A DNA stretch of 15,292 nucleotides from Candidatus Pelagibacter sp. TMED153 (GTDB lineage: Bacteria > Pseudomonadota > Alphaproteobacteria > Pelagibacterales > Pelagibacteraceae). The stretch is taken from positions 1-15,292 of the forward strand of contig NHHC02000022.1 in the NCBI GenBank assembly GCA_002169935.2, written 5' to 3'. The translations under genes were made by a program, and so were the position numbers. The notes below the pieces were generated by a model. It ran no database searches, had not been told where the DNA came from, and saw only the letters and a program-made list of their open reading frames with translations. Shown piece by piece: positions 1-6,314 of this stretch. Positions within the stretch are counted from its first letter, which is position 1. Every line of letters starts with the position of its first letter.

Positions 1-11
1 GTTGTAAATTG

Positions 12-40
12 AAGACCTCTTCGGAGGTCTTTTTTATTTT
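12..40 (+). terminator. Rho-independent terminator with UUCG loop
   Basis: The sequence reads AAGACCTC, then TTCG, then GAGGTCTT, giving an 8-bp perfect stem closed by a C(UUCG)G tetraloop. It is followed by a run of T broken by one A. This is a textbook intrinsic terminator for a plus-strand gene that ends left of the window. It lies only about 18 bases before the first possible start of the next gene, so that gene has little room for its own promoter. Confidence 0.85.
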
Positions 41-57
41 ATCCTACCAAACTATTA

Positions 58-849
58 TTGCTTATTTTGTTTTTTTTGAGTTTTAACTCTGTTATATCTC
101 AGAAGTATTATGACAGCAATGATTTAAAATATTATCTAGATTTTTCAAATAAAAATGCAAATCTTAAATTTCAAGACTATAAAATAGATGGCCCATTAGA
201 GGAAGTTAAATCCTTTTATGGGAATACTTATACAATTATAAAAGGAGACAATATTCATTGGATACTTCAACAAAGCACAATGAAAAATAAATATCTCTCC
301 TACCTTATAATAAAAGGAGAATATAAAGATATTGTCAAACTTGCAAAAAGAGAGTCTCTAGGGAAAAAGCTAGAAATAATTACTTCTGATAGAATTTTTT
401 CAGGTCATTTCATGGACTATTTCAATTTTGTTAATGAAGATGAATATGTTAAAATTAATAGAGATAGGTTAGTTGGTGATTACTTGAAAGATGAAGGTTT
501 AATTGGAGATTATAATATCAAGATATATCGAGATAATGGTGTTAACTATTTTGAACTAGATATAGAAGGAGTAATCAGACTAACAAGAAAAGAGGTTATT
601 ATAGAAACTAGTCTTCCAACATTAACAAGATTTGTTGGTATTTACGATGCTGAATTAAATACTAATATTGAGTTTATAAAAAGAGGTATTGTCTCAGGTA
701 GAATATTTTCAAAAGATAGAGCCATTTTTTCTTTGAGTTTAGATTTAGAAAAGAAAATTGGCACTCTAACAACACTTCAGGTTGTTGTCAACGATGAAGA
801 TGTGGAATTAAACACAAGGAAAACTACTACTTTCCTAATAAAAGATTAA
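58..849 (+). CDS. Secreted protein of unknown function, no ATG start
   Basis: The 263-codon frame opens with a hydrophobic stretch (LILFFLSFNSVISQ) that looks like a Sec signal peptide, probably cleaved near Ser/Gln at residue 14-15. The rest is soluble, rich in beta-type alternation, and charged; I recognise no family. Its C-terminal half has regularly spaced short hydrophobic strands, compatible with an all-beta periplasmic fold, but this is only an impression. The start is doubtful. No in-frame ATG lies before about base 280, which would remove the signal peptide. TTG at 58 is the best available start, but the frame is open back to base 13, and the codons before it (Lys-Leu-Leu at 49-57) look like a normal signal-peptide n-region. 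Either TTG is used, or the original ATG has been lost. The next gene begins one base after the stop, so the two are very likely translated together. Confidence 0.6.
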   Translation: MLILFFLSFNSVISQKYYDSNDLKYYLDFSNKNANLKFQDYKIDGPLEEVKSFYGNTYTIIKGDNIHWILQQSTMKNKYLSYLIIKGEYKDIVKLAKRESLGKKLEIITSDRIFSGHFMDYFNFVNEDEYVKINRDRLVGDYLKDEGLIGDYNIKIYRDNGVNYFELDIEGVIRLTRKEVIIETSLPTLTRFVGIYDAELNTNIEFIKRGIVSGRIFSKDRAIFSLSLDLEKKIGTLTTLQVVVNDEDVELNTRKTTTFLIKD

Positions 850-850
850 A

Positions 851-1042
851 ATGAGAGATTTTGTAAATTATGGAAGCTCAATTGATATAAAAGTTTTAAT
901 TTTTACTTTATTATTTATCCTAATATGGAAATTTATTATTGAAAAAAAAAATAAAAAAATGAGGGAACCAGTTATACTCTTAAGCAAAATAATACTTTTT
1001 ATCCTACTTTTAATGTTAATAATAAATGTGTTAACTTTTTGA
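851..1042 (+). CDS. Small two-helix membrane protein, unknown function
   Basis: This 63-residue protein has two hydrophobic helices, around residues 14-30 and 42-62, joined by a strongly basic stretch (EKKNKKMR) at residues 31-38. By the positive-inside rule the loop faces the cytoplasm and both termini face out. The ATG starts one base after the TAA of the preceding secreted-protein gene, which points to translational coupling and to the two products being made together. Such a small protein could anchor or assist its secreted partner, but nothing in the sequence shows this. I do not recognise a family. Confidence 0.6.
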   Translation: MRDFVNYGSSIDIKVLIFTLLFILIWKFIIEKKNKKMREPVILLSKIILFILLLMLIINVLTF

Positions 1043-1154
1043 TTAGTGAATTATTATAAAAACACTGACTATTGGATGAATATTTCTATTATTATTAGCC
1101 AATGTTATCAAATCATTAATAATTAACAGTATTCATTAAATATTTAATTTGATA

Positions 1155-1186
1155 TTGCAGCTGAGACTTTTTCTTTCCTAAATTAG
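1155..1186 (+). promoter_or_regulatory. Possible flavobacterial promoter for the gene at 1212
   Basis: TTG at 1155-1157 is followed after 21 bases by TAAATTAG at 1179-1186, which matches the flavobacterial TAnnTTTG element except at one conserved position. It would place transcription start roughly 15-20 bases before the ATG at 1212. The 169-base gap 1043-1211 shows nothing else I can name. Confidence 0.35.
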
Positions 1187-1211
1187 CCACCTTAACAATT
1201 AAAAAAACAAA

Positions 1212-1514
1212 ATGAAAAAAATTACAATTACATTATTTTTAATTCTATTTGTTTCCTCATTAACTGCTCAAGTTGGTCAATCTAGAACACTTGAGGTAAA
1301 GGATGGTCAAATGGATAAATTTATGTCTGGAGTTGCTAAAAAAACTCAGATGTATAATAACAGCGAAGATTCTGCAAATTTCGTTACATTTCAAATATTA
1401 ACTGGACCAAATGCAACTGATTTCATAAGAGTAAGATGGATGGAATCGATTAATGAGCTTGACAATCCTGTTGATGCTGAAGAGTATATATCAGTAATCT
1501 TATATCCCATGTAA
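1212..1514 (+). CDS. Secreted protein, apparently truncated at its 3' end
   Basis: The product begins with a clear Sec signal peptide (MKKITITLFLILFVSSLTAQ), followed by a soluble region with acidic and polar residues. No family is recognised with certainty. The last residues (about YISVILYPM) are read from DNA that, on the other strand, encodes the conserved seventh transmembrane helix of an MFS transporter. They are therefore probably not original to this gene. The natural 3' end seems to have been lost at a junction near 1475-1495 and replaced by a short out-of-context tail ending at a chance TAA. The remaining ~90 residues may be a fragment of a longer secreted protein. A weak promoter-like match lies just upstream, so it may still be transcribed. 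Confidence 0.55.
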   Translation: MKKITITLFLILFVSSLTAQVGQSRTLEVKDGQMDKFMSGVAKKTQMYNNSEDSANFVTFQILTGPNATDFIRVRWMESINELDNPVDAEEYISVILYPM

Positions 1515-2215
1515 GCACATAGGATAATTAGTGAAATTAGAAATATAGATTTTGATTTAAGTAGTTTTCTCATGTTTTTAAAATCACCAATTTTTTCATC
1601 ATCAGAAATCTCAACTTTTAAAAATGAGTAAACTATCAGACCACATAAAAAAACAATTATGGACGAAACAGCAATTACATATTTAAATGCATTTTGTTTG
1701 TCTTCAATATTTGCAGTAGATATATCAGTTGTAATTAATATTGAAAAAATAATTACTCCAATTACACCAATTGAAGATGCTACTATTCCTCTTCCTCCAT
1801 CAAGAAAACTAAATGTCTTACCCTGTTTGGTTTGACCTCCTATCATTCTTGTAGCTTTTATCATGGGGGCCCAAAATAGAAATACAGTAGTAAACCCCCA
1901 ATAAGCAAATATTAATTGCATTACTAAATATGATGGATAGTTCATCATAATAACTCCACCAAATGATGTAAGTATTAATGAGGCTGAGAGTAATTTCCTT
2001 GGAGAATATCTATCAGCTAATATTCCACCATATAAATATGATAAAAACGCAACAATACCATAGGTTGAAAAAAGTGTACCTAATTCAAGATTTGTAAGAT
2101 TAAATACATCTAAAAATGTTGGCCTAAAAACTCGAGCTAATACATAGGGTAGAATATATATAGATTCTGCTGCAAGAATTAAAACTATTAGATATGTGAA
2201 GTATTTATTTTTGAT
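1391..2215 (-). pseudogene. MFS transporter remnant, lacking start codon and C-terminal half
   Basis: Read from 2215 leftward, the frame starts ATC-AAA-AAT (IKNKYF...). It gives seven hydrophobic helices typical of the first part of a 12-helix major facilitator superfamily transporter. The MFS motif A between helices 2 and 3 is clear (GGILADRYSPRKL), and helix 7 is ILCAYMGYKITDIYS. After helix 7 the frame continues into DNA belonging to a plus-strand gene and stops at a chance TGA at 1391, so helices 8-12 are missing. The first ATG is at 1948, after helix 3, which is not a credible start. ATC at 2213-2215 sits exactly where MKNKYF would be expected, suggesting a G-to-C change in the start codon. 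The lipoprotein gene upstream is in the same frame and ends in TAG only six bases before. Substrate unknown. Missing start and missing half together make a functional transporter unlikely. Confidence 0.75.
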
Positions 2216-2221
2216 TGAAGA

Positions 2222-2710
2222 CTAATTTTGACTTTCTGCATATATTGCAGCTTCCTCAAAAATTGAAGTAGGGTCAACATAGCAAACAGTACTAGATATT
2301 TTATCCTCTTCCCAAATCCATCTACAATGACAAGGATAATTATACTCTTTTCCTGTTATGATAGAGGTAGCAGACCAGTTAAAATCATGAAAAGTCTCAA
2401 CTGTTCCATCATTAAAATAACCGGTATACACTTCTCTGTTGTTATGTCTAATATCATTAAAAATTAAAGAATGAGAATTATATCCATCAATAATTCCATC
2501 AACATCAAATTCAAGATCATTAAAGAGGTGTTTACCATCTGGTGTAAAGTAATCTCTTGCAAGATCAAAATTTCCTGCTAGATATGAATCAGCTAGAGTG
2601 GTAATAATTTCTGATTTTTCATCATCATTAAGAACAAATCCAGCATTTTGACTAGTTTGATCACAACCAATAAATGTAATTGTGATAAGTAATATTATTA
2701 TTTTTTTCAT
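2222..2710 (-). CDS. NTF2/SnoaL-like lipoprotein
   Basis: The product of about 162 residues starts MKKIIILLITITFIGC, a lipoprotein signal with the lipobox ending at Cys16, so it should be lipid-anchored in the cell envelope. I chose the ATG at 2710 because the longer frame from 2728 only adds MYKSIN before the signal peptide. The mature part has the layout of the NTF2-like/SnoaL fold: an N-terminal helix with LADSYLAGNFDLARDYFTPDG, then a series of beta strands with many aromatics. No catalytic residues can be assigned; such proteins bind small ligands or have unknown roles. It resembles the lipoprotein at 5751-6245 in order and in a shared N-R-x-x-Y/V-x-G stretch, so the two may be distant paralogues. 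It lies directly upstream of, and in frame with, the MFS remnant and was probably its operon partner. Confidence 0.65.
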   Translation of the reverse strand: MKKIIILLITITFIGCDQTSQNAGFVLNDDEKSEIITTLADSYLAGNFDLARDYFTPDGKHLFNDLEFDVDGIIDGYNSHSLIFNDIRHNNREVYTGYFNDGTVETFHDFNWSATSIITGKEYNYPCHCRWIWEEDKISSTVCYVDPTSIFEEAAIYAESQN

Positions 2711-2788
2711 ATTAATTGATTTATACATCTAAATTAAAAAATATTTTATTTAATAATTTATTATATTCATTTTTTAAAACAATAAATT

Positions 2789-3214
2789 ATGAACGAAGTA
2801 GAAATTTTAAATTACGCTCAAATGAATTTCATTCAAAACGGTTTATACATGGTAGCTTTTACTGCTTTTGTTTTTATTACGTTTAGATTAATGAGATTTC
2901 AAAGAGAGCAAAATGCTAATGTTTTTGTAAAAGTATTGGTAACCATATTTGGTCTGTGTACTACATTTTTTGGTTATAATGTTTTTTCATTTTTATATGT
3001 CAATCAACTTGGACAGTCATACAGACTTTCGGAACTTCAATCTTCAGGGGCTGAACTAAGTGCCTTATCACAAAACTGGGTTGATTATATTGGTTATACA
3101 GTCAGCGATGGACTTCCCATCCCTTTTAGTCCTGAGCCTGCAGCTTATCTTTTTTTAGGAACATTTGCTATTATGGTTATAGCTGGAGTTTGGGTAAATC
3201 TTTCTAAAGATTAA
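2789..3214 (+). CDS. Three-helix membrane protein, unknown function
   Basis: A 141-residue protein with three predicted membrane helices, near residues 17-35, 47-70 and 117-136. A basic cytoplasmic-type stretch (RLMRFQREQ) follows helix 1, and a roughly 45-residue polar loop separates helices 2 and 3. The loop holds a Ser/Gln/Leu-rich segment and the motif LPIPFSPEPAAY just before helix 3. I recognise no family. It starts 78 bases after the divergent lipoprotein start at 2710, and the intervening A+T-rich gap must hold promoters for both directions. The stop is followed by a hairpin shared with the convergent hemolysin III-type gene. Confidence 0.6.
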   Translation: MNEVEILNYAQMNFIQNGLYMVAFTAFVFITFRLMRFQREQNANVFVKVLVTIFGLCTTFFGYNVFSFLYVNQLGQSYRLSELQSSGAELSALSQNWVDYIGYTVSDGLPIPFSPEPAAYLFLGTFAIMVIAGVWVNLSKD

Positions 3215-3227
3215 ATTGAAATTTTAA

Positions 3228-3250
3228 TAGGCCCTCTTATTGAGGGTCTA
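3228..3250. terminator. Bidirectional hairpin between convergent genes
   Basis: CCCTC (3232-3236) pairs with GAGGG (3242-3246) around a TTATT loop. The stem extends by a G-T and three further pairs to 3228 and 3250. It lies between two convergent genes, and the minus-strand TAG stop codon (3248-3250) is part of the stem. The T-tracts on either side are short, so termination may be imperfect. Confidence 0.5.
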
Positions 3251-3868
3251 TATAATGTAGAAAAGTATAAAAAAGAAGTGCAAAGTACTTCCTGCTAATA
3301 CAAATAAATGCCAAACTGTATGAGCGTATTTTTTATCTAGAGAGTAAAAAATAGTTCCTATGGAATAACTTACACCACCTAAAACTAATAATAAAAACCC
3401 ATTAAACTCTATAACTTCAAAAACGGTTTTAATATCTAAAATCACTAGCCATCCCATAAATAAGTAGAGTACAAGTGAAAGTTTTTCAAACCTTCCAGTG
3501 TAAAATAATTTAAAAAAAGTTCCAAATAAAGCTATAAAAGAAACAACTGCAAAAATATATAGTCCAGACATATTGAGCAGGGTAATCAAACAGACAGGCG
3601 CATATGAACCTGCTATTAAGTAGTAGATACTTATGTGGTCAAATATTCTTAGTTTCTCTTTAAGAATAGGATTTGATACATAGTGGTATAGTGTTGAAGA
3701 TAGATAGACACTAATTAGCCCAAATCCAAACAAAACGATTCCTAAAGTACTTAAATAAGTGAGATTGTTATTGTAAGAAAAAAGGAAGAACACACCAACT
3801 ATAGATCCAATAAGTCCTATAAAGTGAGTAAGAGCATTCCAGTATTCTTCTTCTTTTGTAGCTTCCAT
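3248..3868 (-). CDS. Hemolysin III / PAQR-family membrane protein (TrhA-like)
   Basis: About 206 residues with seven hydrophobic helices, the usual size of the bacterial hemolysin III family (YqfA/TrhA), which is part of the PAQR superfamily. Family landmarks are visible in order. They are E-x-x-N-x-x-T-H near the N-terminus, S-S-T-L-Y-H after helix 2, F-D-H-x-S-I-Y-Y-L-I-A-G-S-Y-A-P in the middle, and H-T-V-W-H-L-F-V-L-A-G-S-x-x-H-F-F in the last helix. The conserved Ser, Asp and three His residues form the metal site of PAQR proteins. Bacterial members have been linked to membrane energetics or lipid homeostasis; the name hemolysin is historical. The start is ATG at 3868. The longer frame from TTG 3880 would begin inside the probable -7 promoter element at 3878-3885. 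Single-gene unit, divergent from AMP nucleosidase. Confidence 0.9.
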   Translation of the reverse strand: MEATKEEEYWNALTHFIGLIGSIVGVFFLFSYNNNLTYLSTLGIVLFGFGLISVYLSSTLYHYVSNPILKEKLRIFDHISIYYLIAGSYAPVCLITLLNMSGLYIFAVVSFIALFGTFFKLFYTGRFEKLSLVLYLFMGWLVILDIKTVFEVIEFNGFLLLVLGGVSYSIGTIFYSLDKKYAHTVWHLFVLAGSTLHFFFILFYII

Positions 3869-3877
3869 TAACCCTAA

Positions 3878-3885
3878 CAAAACTA
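3878..3885 (-). promoter_or_regulatory. Flavobacterial -7 element for the hemolysin III gene
   Basis: On the minus strand these bases read TAGTTTTG, a full match to TAnnTTTG. The box ends nine bases before the ATG at 3868, implying a very short leader. I find no TTG at the usual 17-23 bases upstream, so the assignment is moderate. Confidence 0.4.
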
Positions 3886-3944
3886 ATAATTACGTGATTA
3901 AAAGTGAATCCATATATATAATTAACATAGAATTATAAAATCAG

Positions 3945-3952
3945 TAACTTTG
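3945..3952 (+). promoter_or_regulatory. Flavobacterial -7 element for AMP nucleosidase
   Basis: TAACTTTG matches TAnnTTTG exactly. Transcription from it would start around 3956-3960, downstream of the ATG at 3954 but upstream of the ATG at 3969. This is the main argument for the later start. No clear TTG lies 17-23 bases upstream. Confidence 0.45.
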
Positions 3953-3968
3953 TATGGCAAATAGACCT

Positions 3969-4739
3969 ATGAAAACTAAATCACAGATTGTAGACAACTG
4001 GCTGGTAAGATATACTGGATTGGAACTTGAAAGTTTTGGAGAGTATATACTTTTAACAAATTTTGATAAGTATGTAAATATATTTGCTGAAAAATCAGGT
4101 TGTGAGATTAATGGAAAAGATAAAAATATGTCCTCAGCTACATCTAAAAACATTACAATTATAAATTTTGGAATGGGAAGCCCTAATGCGGCAACAATTA
4201 TGGATTTACTTTCTGCAATTTCTCCAAAAGCAGTTCTTTTCTTAGGGAAATGTGGAGGTCTCAAAAACAGAATTAATATAGGTGACTTTGTTCTTCCTAT
4301 CGGGTCTATAAGAGGAGATGGTACTTCTAATGATTACTTCCCACCAGAGGTTCCAGCAATGCCGTCTTTCTCTCTTCAAAAAGCGATTTCTACAACAATA
4401 AGAGAATTTAAAACAGATTATTGGACAGGAACAGTTTATACAACCAATAGAAGAGTATGGGAATATGATAAAGGTTTTAAACATTACATAAAAAAAACTA
4501 GAGCTTATGCTATTGATATGGAAACTGCAACACTTTTTACAGTAGGATTTCATAATAAAATTCCTGTTGGTGCATTATTATTGGTTTCGGATTCACCAAT
4601 GACTCCTGAAGGTGTGAAAACTCTTAAAAAAGACGAAATTAACTCAAAACAATTTGATGAAAAGCATATTGAAATTGGCGTTGATTCATTAAGAAAATTA
4701 ATGGATAATGCTGAAACTGTTAGGCATCTTAAGTTTTAG
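3969..4739 (+). CDS. amn: AMP nucleosidase (EC 3.2.2.4)
   Basis: A cytosolic enzyme that hydrolyses AMP to adenine and ribose 5-phosphate, controlling the adenylate pool and purine salvage. The product of about 256 residues matches the short Bacteroidota form, not the ~480-residue enterobacterial Amn. It belongs to the nucleoside phosphorylase/hydrolase fold. Visible landmarks are the N-terminal DNWLVRYTGLELESFGEYILLTNF, the glycine-rich F-G-M-G-S-P-N-A-A-T (about residues 67-76), and F-L-G-K-C-G-G-L (91-98). The nucleoside-binding A-I-D-M-E-T-A-T (about 181-188) is followed by the S-D-S-P-M-T-P-E-G-V-K-T stretch. The start is MKTKSQ at 3969. An in-frame ATG at 3954 would add MANRP, but it lies only two bases after a perfect -7 box and so probably upstream of the transcription start. 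A lipoprotein esterase follows after nine bases, so the two are likely co-transcribed, with no obvious metabolic link. Confidence 0.93.
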   Translation: MKTKSQIVDNWLVRYTGLELESFGEYILLTNFDKYVNIFAEKSGCEINGKDKNMSSATSKNITIINFGMGSPNAATIMDLLSAISPKAVLFLGKCGGLKNRINIGDFVLPIGSIRGDGTSNDYFPPEVPAMPSFSLQKAISTTIREFKTDYWTGTVYTTNRRVWEYDKGFKHYIKKTRAYAIDMETATLFTVGFHNKIPVGALLLVSDSPMTPEGVKTLKKDEINSKQFDEKHIEIGVDSLRKLMDNAETVRHLKF

Positions 4740-4748
4740 TGATTTAAC

Positions 4749-5702
4749 ATGAGGATTTCATTTATCTTAATCATTATTTTAATTTTTGGCTGTGCAAAAT
4801 CAGATTCTGATTTTGAAGAAAAGTTTTCCGAAGAAGGTTTTGGTAATTTTGAATACTATGAAGGACTTGCAAGCTACAATCTTCAACATGGTGGTTTAAA
4901 TAGAGAATATTTACTTTATATACCTCCAAATCTTCAATCAAGAACTAATCTTCCTGTAATTTTTAATTTTCATGGCTACTCAGGTCAAGCTGACCAGTTT
5001 TATAATATGTCAGATTTAGTAGATATAGCAAATGAGAATGGAGTCGTATTAGTATATCCACAAGGCGCATTATTACCAGGAGGATCAACTCATTGGAATG
5101 CAGCACCAACTAATGGTCCTTCTCCATCATTTGTTAATAAAAGTAATATAGATGACATAGGATTCTTTAATGCCATGTTGGAGGAAATAAATCTAAATAA
5201 TATTCTTGATTTAAACAGAGTTTATGCAATAGGATACTCTAATGGAGGTATGTTCTCTCATTTTTTAGCATGTAATACTGATAATGTTTTTGCAGCAATT
5301 GGTGATGTGGCAGGTACAATGCTCACAGATACATATAATACCTGTAACCCTTCTTCACCAACTCCACTTTTAAAAATTCATGGAACGTCTGATGCTGTTG
5401 TTGCTTATAATGGTTTTGATCCTCAAGGTTTTAAAACTGTTGACGAGGTTATAGATTTTTGGAAATTAAATAATAATTCTAATGATTCTTTTATTTTCAA
5501 TAGTAGGGTAAGTACCTCATGGGCTAACTATATGGGTCCTGTAGATTTTGAAAAATACACATATGAATCAGATATAAATGGACCAAGCATTGTACATTAT
5601 AAAATGCTTAGAGGTGGTCATTGGTGGGATTACAGTTTAGATAATGATCTTAAAACAAGCTCTTTGTTATGGGAATTTTTCTCAAAACATTCAAGAGAGT
5701 AG
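4749..5702 (+). CDS. Lipoprotein esterase, PHB depolymerase/LpqC family
   Basis: An alpha/beta hydrolase of the polyhydroxybutyrate depolymerase/feruloyl-esterase type (COG3509-like), 317 residues. The leader ends in IFGC with the lipid-attachment Cys15. The mature N-terminus, AKSDSDFEEKFSEE, is unusually acidic and resembles the S-D-D-F-E-type signal that sends flavobacterial lipoproteins to the cell surface. The core starts at residue 50 (NREYLLYIPP), with the oxyanion-hole segment N-F-H-G-Y-S-G (73-79). The nucleophile is Ser164 in G-Y-S-N-G-G, the acid Asp215 in H-G-T-S-D-A-V-V, and the base His291 in G-G-H-W-W. All three catalytic residues are present at family spacing. The natural substrate is probably an ester in a polymer or plant/algal material outside the cell; this is inference. 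It is the second gene after AMP nucleosidase and is followed by a strong hairpin. Confidence 0.85.
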   Translation: MRISFILIIILIFGCAKSDSDFEEKFSEEGFGNFEYYEGLASYNLQHGGLNREYLLYIPPNLQSRTNLPVIFNFHGYSGQADQFYNMSDLVDIANENGVVLVYPQGALLPGGSTHWNAAPTNGPSPSFVNKSNIDDIGFFNAMLEEINLNNILDLNRVYAIGYSNGGMFSHFLACNTDNVFAAIGDVAGTMLTDTYNTCNPSSPTPLLKIHGTSDAVVAYNGFDPQGFKTVDEVIDFWKLNNNSNDSFIFNSRVSTSWANYMGPVDFEKYTYESDINGPSIVHYKMLRGGHWWDYSLDNDLKTSSLLWEFFSKHSRE

Positions 5703-5705
5703 TAT

Positions 5706-5732
5706 AAAAAAAGGGGCTTAAAGCCCCTTTAT
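5706..5732. terminator. Bidirectional rho-independent terminator
   Basis: AAAGGGGC (5710-5717) and GCCCCTTT (5723-5730) form an 8-bp stem around a TTAAA loop. On the minus strand it is followed by seven T, making it a strong terminator for the lipoprotein gene at 5751-6245. On the plus strand the T-run is shorter but it also closes the amn-esterase unit. Confidence 0.85.
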
Positions 5733-5750
5733 AATTTGTTAATTTAACTA

Positions 5751-6245
5751 TTATTGTAATCCAAGCATTATACTACCAAAGTCAAAAAACTCCGATATGA
5801 AAGCTGTTTTGCCTTCTTCGTTAAATTGTTGAACTGAATAATAAGAAGTTTCAAATTCTGTACCAGTTTCCTTATGGTTGTAGGTCCATACACCGTATGA
5901 TCTTACACCTCCATCAGGTAAAAATTCAGTATCATCAACACCAGGGTAGTACTGTCTGTTTGTAAACTTAAAGTTTTCAAAAGCACCATGCCATCCTTTC
6001 ATTCCTTCCATCCATTGAGATTTTGTAAGTGAATCTCCTTGAGGACTTGACCAGATTAAATCTTCAGAAGCACCATCAAACATAGATTGTAGATCTCCAT
6101 TTTCAAAATAGTTAAATTCAGCATCAACTTTTTCAACATTAGTATTGTATTTTTCAAGACCAGCATTGAAATTAGAAGATGTTGCATCAGGAGATGCACA
6201 TGCTGCTAATAAGCTAATTACGGTTAAGGTTAATAATTTTTTCAT
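5751..6245 (-). CDS. NTF2/SnoaL-like lipoprotein
   Basis: A 164-residue protein with leader MKKLLTLTVISLLAAC, lipobox Cys16. The mature region contains two helical segments followed by strand-rich sequence with many Trp, Tyr and Phe residues: I-W-S-S-P-Q-G near residue 66, W-M-E-G-M-K-G-W-H near 79, and a C-terminal S-E-F-F-D-F-G-S-I. This is the layout of SnoaL/NTF2-like domains, in which the cone-shaped beta sheet holds a small ligand; the ligand is unknown. It has its own promoter of near-perfect flavobacterial type immediately upstream and a strong terminator downstream, so it is a single-gene unit. Compare the lipoprotein at 2222-2710, which shares size, leader type and general order of motifs. 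Confidence 0.75.
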   Translation of the reverse strand: MKKLLTLTVISLLAACASPDATSSNFNAGLEKYNTNVEKVDAEFNYFENGDLQSMFDGASEDLIWSSPQGDSLTKSQWMEGMKGWHGAFENFKFTNRQYYPGVDDTEFLPDGGVRSYGVWTYNHKETGTEFETSYYSVQQFNEEGKTAFISEFFDFGSIMLGLQ

Positions 6246-6268
6246 TGTATTTGTTTTAAATTAGAATA

Positions 6269-6296
6269 CAAATCTATGAAAAACATATTTTATCAA
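6269..6296 (-). promoter_or_regulatory. Flavobacterial promoter for the NTF2-like lipoprotein
   Basis: Read on the minus strand: TTG (6296-6294), 17 bases, then TAGATTTG (6276-6269). Both elements and the spacing fit the consensus TTG-N17-23-TAnnTTTG with no mismatch. The predicted transcript starts about 15-20 bases before the ATG at 6245. This is the best promoter in the window. Confidence 0.65.
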
Positions 6297-6302
6297 TTAC
6301 AT

Positions 6303-6310
6303 TAGCTTTG
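6303..6310 (+). promoter_or_regulatory. -7 element of a possibly leaderless transcript
   Basis: TAGCTTTG matches TAnnTTTG. The ATG of the next gene is at 6315, four bases after the box, so transcription would begin at or near the A of the ATG. The -33 region of the divergent promoter lies seven bases away, so the two promoters share DNA. No good TTG is seen at the usual distance. Confidence 0.45.
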
Positions 6311-6314
6311 AAAT

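Noticed and set aside
1043..1211. Possible small RNA or riboswitch in the 169-base gap
   Set aside because: A+T-rich with no stable hairpin or known RNA motif visible; only a weak promoter match near its right end.
1391..1948. Treating the MFS frame as a normal 185-aa gene from the first ATG
   Set aside because: That ATG lies after transmembrane helix 3; good MFS sequence, including motif A, continues upstream to 2215.
3941..4553. Two antisense open frames of 103-107 codons on the minus strand
   Set aside because: They lie opposite the well-supported AMP nucleosidase gene, have odd Cys/Ser-rich or mixed composition, no credible start context and no family resemblance.
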